This document shows, in pieces, positions 4,998-10,048 of a stretch of DNA of 10,048 bases. Numbering within the stretch: the stretch's first letter is position 1; each line of letters starts with the position of its first letter. The stretch is taken from contig NVVG01000082.1 in NCBI GenBank assembly GCA_002402125.1, positions 7,633 to 17,680 on the forward strand, in the 5' to 3' direction. The notes under the pieces were generated by a model. The model did no database searches, was not told the origin of the DNA, and saw only the letters and a program-made list of their open reading frames with translations. Source of the DNA: Moraxellaceae bacterium. GTDB taxonomy: Bacteria > Pseudomonadota > Gammaproteobacteria > Pseudomonadales > Ketobacteraceae. The translations under genes were made by a program, and so were the position numbers.

Positions 4998-6053
4998 ATG
5001 AAAACAAAAACCGCACTGTGGACTGCAATTATGATAGGCATACAGCTGGGCACATTAAGCCCTTTGCAAGCCAGTGAATGTGAAATTAAGCCATTTAACG
5101 CCCCTAAAGCTCACCAAAATCGTCTCAATAGCGGCATCGTAGGGCGCTGGGATCAGACCATGGAAGAGACAATGATTTACTTCACCGATGAACAAGGTGC
5201 TGAGCAGGCTTTTTACAGTGTGCAGAAGCAACCTGCGGATGGCAGCGCTGAATCGCTTATTTTATTTCTTCATGGATTTCCAGAATTCGCCATGGCTTGG
5301 GAAAAGGAATTGTTAAAATTTGGCGAAACACAGCATGCAGTTGCCATTGATATCAAGGGCCATCACTATTCTGCCAGGCCTAGCGACGTCGCTGAATATG
5401 ATTTCGTTCGCGCCGCCGCGGAAATTCGCAGCATCATCGAATGCTTGGGTTACGAGAAAGCGACCATTGTAGGTCATGACTTTGGTGGGGCTATTGCTTG
5501 GCTAACCGGTATGACACAGCCAGAGGTCGTCGATAAATTAATAATTCTTAATGCGCCTCATCCCTACCTCTTTGGCAGAGCTCTACTGGATCCAGAAGGC
5601 GATCAAGCTGAACGTAGTGTTTATATCGGATACGCCACCGGTGACACAATCAGTAGTTACATCCAATTTTTTATGTTCTTAGCGAAAGATATGTCGATAC
5701 TAAGAAATCCTTTTTACAAAGGCATCCGGTTTTTTCGATTATTATCAGAGAATTGGCTACCCCTAAGTCGCTGGAAAACAATGACCAATTACTATCGCAG
5801 CATACCTGATATTTCAGAATCAGATCTGTATCCAGAAGTACTCAGCGATGAACTGCGACAGTTCTATACCGTAGAAGCCCCCACATTATTGCTGTGGGGC
5901 TTGGCAGATCCCTACTTCAGTCACGACGTACTGAATGGATTGGATGAGTTCGTGCCACAGCTAGAGTTACAAACTTTTGAACAGGCCACCCATTGGATCA
6001 ACCACGAGTTAGACGACCTTGGTGATCGAATCGAACAGTTTATCGAGGAGTGA
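4998..6053 (+). CDS. Exported alpha/beta hydrolase, epoxide-hydrolase-like
   Basis: From ATG 4998 the protein has 351 residues. It begins with a signal peptide (MKTKTALWTAIMIGIQLGTL, probable cut after LQA at residue 25), so it should act in the periplasm or outside the cell. The fold is alpha/beta hydrolase: HGFPE (92-96, oxyanion hole), GHDFGG with nucleophile Asp161, a cap domain containing NYYRS (264-268), acid Asp304 in LWGLADPYF and His332 in ATHW. An Asp nucleophile with HGFPE is typical of epoxide hydrolases; dehalogenases share the Asp. The start at 4998 is preferred over the in-frame ATG at 4929 because GGAG lies 6 nt upstream and it exposes the signal peptide. The gene stands alone behind a promoter with a palindrome. 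Confidence 0.88.
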   Translation: MKTKTALWTAIMIGIQLGTLSPLQASECEIKPFNAPKAHQNRLNSGIVGRWDQTMEETMIYFTDEQGAEQAFYSVQKQPADGSAESLILFLHGFPEFAMAWEKELLKFGETQHAVAIDIKGHHYSARPSDVAEYDFVRAAAEIRSIIECLGYEKATIVGHDFGGAIAWLTGMTQPEVVDKLIILNAPHPYLFGRALLDPEGDQAERSVYIGYATGDTISSYIQFFMFLAKDMSILRNPFYKGIRFFRLLSENWLPLSRWKTMTNYYRSIPDISESDLYPEVLSDELRQFYTVEAPTLLLWGLADPYFSHDVLNGLDEFVPQLELQTFEQATHWINHELDDLGDRIEQFIEE

Positions 6054-6184
6054 TCACGATAAGCGTAAGCTTACGTCCTGTGCTGTGCTAATTACTATTT
6101 TACGCAGCCATCGGCAATTTATAGAGTCCACGACAGTGTGATTTCAAGCGATAGTTATCTAATGAAATTACTTTTATGTCTTCG
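6054..6184. other. Intergenic stretch after the hydrolase
   Basis: A 12-bp palindrome, CGTAAGCTTACG (6064-6075), follows the stop but has no T-run, so it is not a convincing terminator. No gene was seen up to the integrase remnant. Confidence 0.4.
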
Positions 6185-6325
6185 CTAATTGTAGCGCTCA
6201 TTGAAAAACAAAACGTGGTCCACAAATTCACGGCGCGTACTACCAACGACTCTTTCTATGAATGGATGAGAAACAGGATTTCTACCGGCGGTTGTTGAAT
6301 CATCTAATTTTGAATCTACGGCAGC
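6185..6325 (-). pseudogene. Integrase-core (rve) transposase remnant
   Basis: A 46-codon minus-strand frame bounded by TAG at both ends (6326-6328 and 6185-6187) reads NPVSHPFIERVVGSTRREFV followed by DHVLFF. This matches the well-known SPVSHPFxERxIGTxRREYLDxxLFW signature near the catalytic Glu of the integrase core domain of DDE transposases. The Glu of this signature is present (E of FIER), but everything upstream and downstream is lost. It lies between two convergent genes and is a relic of an old insertion. The exact IS family cannot be told from this fragment. Confidence 0.65.
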
Positions 6326-6353
6326 CTAGCCACTTAGCTTTCTGGTACCTATT

Positions 6354-6381
6354 GCCCGATCACTATTGATCTAGATCGGGC
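6354..6381 (-). terminator. Hairpin at the end of the response regulator gene
   Basis: GCCCGATC (6354-6361) and GATCGGGC (6374-6381) form a perfect 8-bp stem with a 12-nt loop, touching the TAG stop of the regulator. No clear U-tract follows in either direction. It could be a weak terminator or a 3' stabilising stem. Confidence 0.4.
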
Positions 6382-7019
6382 TAAATGAGGTTGAGTTTAG
6401 TCGCTTTAGCAACGGCTTGGGTGCGGCTACTCGATTCCAGTTTTCTCATTACTTCTCTTACCTGTGCCTTGACGGTTTGATCGCTTTTGCCGAGTACTTT
6501 AGCAATTTCTTTGTTACTCATGCCCGTGGCAAGCCAACGAAGCGTTTTCGTTTCTGTTGGTGTTAAGTTTGCACTGTTATCCCTTATCGAGACAGAGGTA
6601 GAAAGAAGAGGTGAGTTGTGAGTCGAGGTGTCTTGTAGCTTAAAATAAGTAGATCCCGATAGGACAATATCGAAAGCCTCTTCCAACTCATTCATGTCAC
6701 ATTCTTTAAATATAAACCCCCGTGCCCCATGGGCGATACAGGATTGTAGATGCCGGGCATTAAAAAAGGAAGTCAGAAGAATCACCGGAATGGAGTGGTC
6801 TGTATTCATTTGTTGTAGAAGATCTAACGCGGTTTCTCCTCGTAAGTTGTAGTCACACAAAATCAGGTCGAGTGTAGGTTTGTGCTGAATGTACTCGAGT
6901 GCATCGTTAGTTGTTTCCACCGAGTGAACTACTTCGTAGTGGGTGGAGGTATTGATAAGAGCCACTAGGCTTTTACGAACGAGGGTTTGGTCTTCTATTA
7001 ATAAAATTTGTTTTTTCAT
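6381..7019 (-). CDS. NarL/FixJ-type response regulator
   Basis: This 212-residue regulator has a receiver domain at about 4-120: acidic pair E9/D10, phospho-acceptor Asp56 in LILCDYNLRG, T83 in ILLTSF and K105. It is followed by a LuxR-type helix-turn-helix at about 150-210 (LTPTETKTLRWLATGMSNKEI, then VKAQVREVMRKL). It therefore should bind DNA when phosphorylated. It lies 31 bp downstream of the sensor kinase gene on the same strand, its obvious partner. The SD upstream of the ATG is weak. Targets are not visible here, since neighbouring genes are mobile relics and the convergent hydrolase. The two-component pair may well act elsewhere on the chromosome. Confidence 0.92.
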   Translation of the reverse strand: MKKQILLIEDQTLVRKSLVALINTSTHYEVVHSVETTNDALEYIQHKPTLDLILCDYNLRGETALDLLQQMNTDHSIPVILLTSFFNARHLQSCIAHGARGFIFKECDMNELEEAFDIVLSGSTYFKLQDTSTHNSPLLSTSVSIRDNSANLTPTETKTLRWLATGMSNKEIAKVLGKSDQTVKAQVREVMRKLESSSRTQAVAKATKLNLI

Positions 7020-7050
7020 TTGATACTATCTATTAAGTTGATGCATTTTG

Positions 7051-8268
7051 TTAGGCGGGTAGCGTCATTGAAATCCGAAAACCATCTTGATTGGAGGAGG
7101 CGGCGAAAGTACCCAATAGGTGCTCTGCTCTTTCTTTTAAACCGGTTAAACCATTTCCAATGGACCAGCCTTTGTTGTTCGCCCCGTTGTCGGCTATCTC
7201 GATATGATAATGACCTTTACTTTTTTTAATGTAAATATTCACTGTGCTCGCATTGGAGTGTCGCATGGAATTAGTGATGCTTTCCTGGCAGGCTCTGAAT
7301 ATTACTTCTCCGATTCGTGGGGAACAGATGCCGTCGAATCCAATGAAGTTCGCCTGAATAGTTGGTTTTGTTAGAGATTGACTGAATGCCTTGATGGCTT
7401 CATTCAGGTCGACGGTGTCATCGCTACGCAATTGTAGAACGGCGTGTCGAATTTCGTTCATTAACTGTTTGGTTAAATCGTGTGTTTCCAGTAGCAAGGG
7501 AGAATTATTGTTGCCTTGTAGTTTAATGACTCTATTGAGGTTTACAATGATGAGTGTAATTAGGTGGCCAATTTCATCGTGAAGGTTGCGTGCTACTTCA
7601 ATCTTAGTTTCACGTTCAATAATATCTCTTAGTAGGCTTTGAGCGGCGTATAGCTCAGCCATGCTGAGTTCTAGCATGGTTTTACTTCTCATGTCGTGAA
7701 TCAAAGATCTAAAAAGGGTAAGCGAAATTATTTGCCCTGAAAAAAGAAATATTAAAAAATAAATCCCTACCGTTGAATAAATGAGAGCTCCACATAATAT
7801 TGTGGATGCAATGATGAGGGGGATGGAGATGGATAAGGGGGCTCCGCCTGATTGCCCTGCCGTTAATAGGAGTAGAATAGATAGTAGATAGGGGTTTGCA
7901 TTTAGGTTGAGACCGAAGAAGAATAGAGCGGTGCAAGACAGGTACAGCAGACTGGTAATGAAGGATGCGGCTGGATGAGAAACGTCGTTAGGATAATGTT
8001 GGTGCTCGCGGAGGGGATAGAAAATACTAAAATAAATAGGCGAACAACAGAATAGAATAAAATAAATGATCAGTAGCCCATAGAGTATCCGAGACGATGA
8101 TAGATCTGATATTGAAGTGTCAATCAGTAAGTGGGTATACACGCTCCCTAGGGTCAGAAGCCCGAAGCCCAATAGGCAAACAAGTCGTCCAATAAAGTAA
8201 TTGGGTATCAGTGCTTTAAGAGTATCCCTAGGGCCGAGATTCTGAATCGTCAGTCGATTATCTTCCAC
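7051..8268 (-). CDS. NarL-family (HisKA_3) membrane sensor histidine kinase
   Basis: From GTG 8268 the kinase has 405 residues. The first half has about six hydrophobic segments (near 29-50, 61-83, 100-121, 126-138, 146-168 and 169-188) and no large extracellular domain. A helical linker leads to the dimerisation box EVARNLHDEIGHL with phospho-acceptor His230. The ATPase domain has the N box QESITNSMRH (N333), IADNG (D360) and GNGLTGLKER (371-380). The layout is DesK-like; the signal is unknown. An ATG at 8304 would extend it by 12 residues, but that codon lies in the left end of an IS6 element and has no SD. GTG 8268 has AAAAGG at 7 nt spacing. Confidence 0.88.
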   Translation of the reverse strand: MEDNRLTIQNLGPRDTLKALIPNYFIGRLVCLLGFGLLTLGSVYTHLLIDTSISDLSSSRILYGLLIIYFILFCCSPIYFSIFYPLREHQHYPNDVSHPAASFITSLLYLSCTALFFFGLNLNANPYLLSILLLLTAGQSGGAPLSISIPLIIASTILCGALIYSTVGIYFLIFLFSGQIISLTLFRSLIHDMRSKTMLELSMAELYAAQSLLRDIIERETKIEVARNLHDEIGHLITLIIVNLNRVIKLQGNNNSPLLLETHDLTKQLMNEIRHAVLQLRSDDTVDLNEAIKAFSQSLTKPTIQANFIGFDGICSPRIGEVIFRACQESITNSMRHSNASTVNIYIKKSKGHYHIEIADNGANNKGWSIGNGLTGLKERAEHLLGTFAASSNQDGFRISMTLPA

Positions 8269-8287
8269 ATTCTGGCCTTTTATTTGA

Positions 8288-8808
8288 GGTTCTGTCGCAT
8301 CCACAACAGCCAGATCGCCATATGTTAGAATGAAATCTCTCCATTCTCCAGAAAAGAGTAATGCATGATCTCATTCAAAGGCAGACACACACCAAAATCA
8401 ATAGTTCTTCAATGTGTGCGCTGGTATTGTTCTTACTCCCTAAGCTATCGTAATATCGAAGAGATGATGCAGGAACGAGGTGTTATTGTTGACCATAGTA
8501 CACTGAATCGTTGGGTTATTCACTACGCACCAAAGTTAGAAACGGCATTCCATAAAAAGAAGAGAAAGCCGGGCTTAATCAATATCGACAAAAGTGGTGC
8601 CAATAAAGCCGGTATCAAAAGCTATAATTCAAAGAATGGTCGACGAATTAAGAGCAGACAATGTAAATATTTAAACAACGTAGTGGAGCAAGATCGCCGC
8701 CGAATAAAACGGATTACTCGTTTGATGCTGGATTTCAAAAACTTTCGATCAGCGCAAGCCACCCTAACGGGAATCGAGTTAATGGCTATGATTAAGAACA
8801 TTCTAGGG
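8288..8808 (+). mobile_element. Broken IS6-family insertion sequence
   Basis: GGTTCTGTCGCA (8288-8299) closely resembles the GGNNCTGTTGCA terminal repeat of IS6-family elements. The transposase ATG is 77 bp further in, a normal distance for the family. No right terminal repeat (TGCGACAGAACC) was found. After codon 144 or so the transposase passes into sequence belonging to the neighbouring Y1 element. The right boundary given is approximate. Confidence 0.65.
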
Positions 8809-8829
8809 GACACCCAACTTAGCAGTTGA
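8365..8829 (+). pseudogene. Internally deleted IS6-family DDE transposase
   Basis: The N-terminal part (MISFKGRHTPKSIVLQCVRW, then SLSYRNIEEMMQERG and DHSTLNRWV) and the C-terminal part (NIDKSGAN at 73-80, QCKYLNNVVEQD at 99-110, GIELMAMI) are typical of IS6-family transposases. Normally about 80-90 residues separate KKRKPG from NIDKSGAN. Here they are adjacent (residue 70/71), an in-frame deletion that removes the first catalytic Asp (usual MDETYIK region). D75 and E108 remain. The tail ILGDTQLSS is foreign and comes from the next element. The 154-residue product should be inactive as a transposase but could still bind DNA ends. An AAAGAG SD lies 6 nt before the ATG. Confidence 0.85.
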
Positions 8830-8851
8830 CAAAAAACTATCATCTAAGTAA

Positions 8852-8886
8852 ATTACAGGTACTGTGTATAACCACAGGCCTGTAAT
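8852..8886 (+). repeat. Long imperfect hairpin just before the Y1 transposase start
   Basis: ATTACAGG (8852-8859) pairs with CCTGTAAT (8879-8886). Inside, CTGTG (8862-8866) pairs with CACAG (8873-8877), with a small bulge and a 6-nt loop. The stem ends 3 nt before the ATG at 8890, where an SD should be. It may be the subterminal hairpin recognised by the Y1 enzyme, a translational block, or both. Confidence 0.6.
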
Positions 8887-8889
8887 CAT

Positions 8890-9282
8890 ATGACTAGAGC
8901 CAGAAAAACACTCGTCAACACAGCCGACACCCCTTATTATCATTGCATCAACAAGTGCGTTCGAAGGGCATTCCTCTGCGGTAACGATGAACTCACAGGC
9001 AAAAACTACGATCATCGTAAGCAATGCTTAGTCGATCGATTCAAATTACTATCCTCAATATTTATGATTGATATCTGCGCCTACGCAGTGATGTCCAATC
9101 ATTATCACCTCGTACTAAAAATCGATGATCAAGGCGCAAAAGAATTATCTGACGGAGAAGTAATTGAACGCTGGACTCGTATATTTAATGGGCCGGTGTT
9201 AGTACCGTTTATAGGACGCAGATTCAAATCTGAAGTGCATCGAAATTTAGGCAGCTACAGCATCGCAATAGTTGCTCATTAA
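8890..9282 (+). pseudogene. Truncated Y1 (HUH) REP-associated tyrosine transposase
   Basis: The 130-codon frame begins like REP-associated Y1 transposases: TPYYHCINKCVRRAFLCG (14-31), then DICAYAVMSNHYHLVLKID with the HUH metal-binding pair H71/H73, and VIERWTRIFNGP. Family members are usually well over 200 residues. After NGPVLVPFI the sequence jumps to GRRFKSE, which resembles the later GRFKSQ segment, then loses similarity. The region with the catalytic Tyr (YxxxNPxR in relatives) is absent. The gene is therefore deleted internally and at its 3' end and should be inactive. There is no SD upstream, only a hairpin. Confidence 0.8.
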
Positions 9283-9373
9283 TTGGCGCGGTGTTCTGTA
9301 CGCCAAATCTTTTCGTGGTCTTAGATTCAATCGTTTAACTGCTTTTTCCCTTATGTTTAACACTGCCTGGATA
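9283..9373. other. Short gap between the Y1 relic and the attC-linked repeat
   Basis: A hairpin TTGGCG-N12-CGCCAA (9283-9306) follows the end of the Y1 frame and could be a leftover REP-like end or a terminator stem. No gene other than the end of the small frame at 9335-9490 was seen. Confidence 0.3.
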
Positions 9374-9490
9374 TTCCACATTGGAGACCAGAATCGCTAG
9401 GCCACTACATTTGTTGTATGGCCACTTCTGTTCAATACCGGCCAAAATAAGCTGTTCGCGTAAACTCCTAATCTTCGCCAAAGCGGACAT
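9335..9490 (-). CDS. Possible 51-residue ORF starting inside attC E
   Basis: The ATG lies in the R' end of attC E, and the frame runs through the whole attC-linked repeat to a TAA at 9335-9337. The product begins MSALAKIRSLREQLILAGIE and ends VKHKGKSS, without a recognisable domain or an SD. The copy at 4290 closes after three codons and the copy at 939 after about 18, so coding is not conserved within the window. It may be a chance frame in a non-coding cassette. Confidence 0.2.
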   Translation of the reverse strand: MSALAKIRSLREQLILAGIEQKWPYNKCSGLAILVSNVEYPGSVKHKGKSS

Positions 9491-9492
9491 AA
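9374..9492 (-). repeat. attC-linked repeat, copy 3
   Basis: This is the longest copy, about 119 bp from TTCCACATTGGAGACC to AAGCGGACATAA, about 87 percent identical by eye to 4290-4407. It contains GGCCACTACATTTGTTGTATGGCC, a dyad of GGCCA and TGGCC around the inner bases. As at the other locations it touches the R' side of an attC. Confidence 0.75.
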
Positions 9493-9539
9493 AAATCCTT
9501 CAACGCCTTACGATAAGGCGAATTTAATACTTGTTAAAT
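9487..9539 (-). other. attC-like site E
   Basis: On the minus strand ATTTAAC-AAG (plus 9533-9539 inward) starts 5 nt after the TAA of the YgjV-like gene. The centre holds a perfect hairpin, CGCCTTA-TCG-TAAGGCG. The outer end reads TTTTTATGT, a degenerate R' box compared with GTTATGT of sites A and D. Position and structure support a cassette site, though the L boxes are weak. Confidence 0.55.
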
Positions 9540-9542
9540 TCT

Positions 9543-10048
9543 TTAAGCACGGGATATCTCATATTTACTTTCCAACCATTCTCTTCGGAGCATAAATATA
9601 CTAATTGATAATGATATAGCATTTGAAATTAAACCAGGGTATGACGGTACCATAAGGTTATGTGCAACCCAGAAAATGATAGACATGATGATGATTGCAC
9701 GCAAGCGGATAAGGTTTACATGAAAATTAGCAATACACATTAACCCCAAAGCCAAAGACGAAAACATTGATTGAGGTCCCTGCCATGTGTAAAAACATAC
9801 AACTGGCGTAAGTATTAGTGATACACCATATACAGCTTTGAATTTAGGATATTTCTCAAGTGGAATAGCTAATAATGCCTGAACGCCTACTATAGCCATC
9901 ACAGCGGCCCCAGTAAGGGCATTTAAACAGTAGTAATGAAGCACTATAAAAAAACAGGCCGAAACTTGTCCTGCTAAAATATTCTTACGTGTTCGTAATG
10001 AAATCCAAAAAATATTTGCAGCAATGCCTAATACACCAAAAACATTTG
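9543..10048 (-). CDS. YgjV-like inner membrane protein (5' end outside the window)
   Basis: The frame runs without a stop from the window edge to a TAA at 9543-9545. It begins with FGVLGIAANIFWISLRTRKN and then LAGQVSACFFIVLHYYCL, so the GTG at 9944 is an internal codon and not the start. About five to six hydrophobic segments fill the roughly 168 visible residues (for example ALTGAAVMAIVGVQALLAI, VSLILTPVVCFYTW, MFSSLALGLMCIANF, AIIIMSIIFWVAHNLM and LISNAISLSISIFML). The layout fits the Imp-YgjV family of inner membrane proteins, whose function is not established. The stop is followed at once by attC E, so the gene looks like an integron cassette in the same orientation as the others. Confidence 0.75.
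   Translation of the reverse strand, partial: NVFGVLGIAANIFWISLRTRKNILAGQVSACFFIVLHYYCLNALTGAAVMAIVGVQALLAIPLEKYPKFKAVYGVSLILTPVVCFYTWQGPQSMFSSLALGLMCIANFHVNLIRLRAIIIMSIIFWVAHNLMVPSYPGLISNAISLSISIFMLRREWLESKYEISRA

Noticed and set aside
5069..5083. Lipobox in the hydrolase signal peptide
   Set aside because: The residues before Cys28 are ASE, which does not fit the L-[AS]-[GA]-C lipobox; signal peptidase I cleavage after LQA fits better.
7008..7229. Plus-strand frame across the kinase/regulator junction
   Set aside because: Antisense to well-supported two-component genes.
7709..7936. Alternative minus-strand frame within the kinase membrane region
   Set aside because: Shadow frame of the kinase, low-complexity composition.
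8622..9024. Minus-strand frames opposite the IS6 and Y1 transposase relics
   Set aside because: The plus-strand frames match known transposase families; these are their shadows.
9543..9944. Complete 133-residue gene starting at GTG 9944
   Set aside because: The same frame continues upstream to the window edge with clear family-like hydrophobic sequence, so the GTG is internal.
1..10048. CRISPR array, tRNA or rRNA genes
   Set aside because: The repeats found are few, long and tied to attC sites, with no regular spacers; no tRNA cloverleaf or rRNA segments were recognised.

Overview
The window looks like an accessory region of a gammaproteobacterial chromosome, probably from an aquatic species. 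The clues are Proteobacteria-type TetR, SDR and NarL-type two-component proteins, attC-like integron recombination sites, and IS6-family and REP-associated (Y1) transposase relics. This assignment is inference. No rRNA, tRNA or CRISPR array is visible.

Layout, left to right. Positions 1-63 hold the first codons of a minus-strand gene, possibly of the pyridoxamine-phosphate-oxidase-like fold. It lies downstream of a TetR gene (132-674) whose promoter overlaps a 13-bp-arm inverted repeat. An attC-like site at 991-1060 follows a broken minus-strand frame (1056-1235). Next is a self-contained regulatory module: a second TetR gene (1260-1790) divergent from a two-gene operon of a short-chain dehydrogenase (1929-2726) and a conserved protein of unknown function (2739-3299). 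Twin 21-bp operator-like palindromes sit between the divergent genes.

Positions 3300-4711 look like a small integron cassette array without an integrase (a CALIN), read on the minus strand. A membrane-anchored unknown protein (3620-4162) ends directly at an attC (3552-3618). A second attC (4184-4241) ends an ORF-less segment. A small DUF695-like ORF (4415-4711) runs into a third attC (4402-4463). A fourth well-placed site (9487-9539) directly follows the stop codon of a YgjV-like membrane protein that leaves the window at the right edge. A repeat of about 118 bp lies against the same (R') side of the sites at 4402 and 9487. A shorter copy lies beside the site at 991 and a very degenerate one near the site at 3552.

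Between these cassettes lie an exported epoxide-hydrolase-like alpha/beta hydrolase (about 4998-6053, plus strand) behind a promoter with a perfect 24-bp palindrome, a decayed integrase-core fragment (6185-6325, minus), and a NarL-type two-component system (sensor kinase 7051-8268, response regulator 6381-7019, minus). The kinase 5' end abuts the left end of a broken IS6-family element (8288 to about 8808). That element is in turn fused to a truncated Y1 (HUH) transposase gene (8890-9282).

Overall the window is a mosaic of integron cassettes, small self-regulated metabolic modules and dead mobile elements. Each catalytic module seems to carry its own operator-like palindrome. The two-component system probably had its upstream region replaced by the IS6 insertion.
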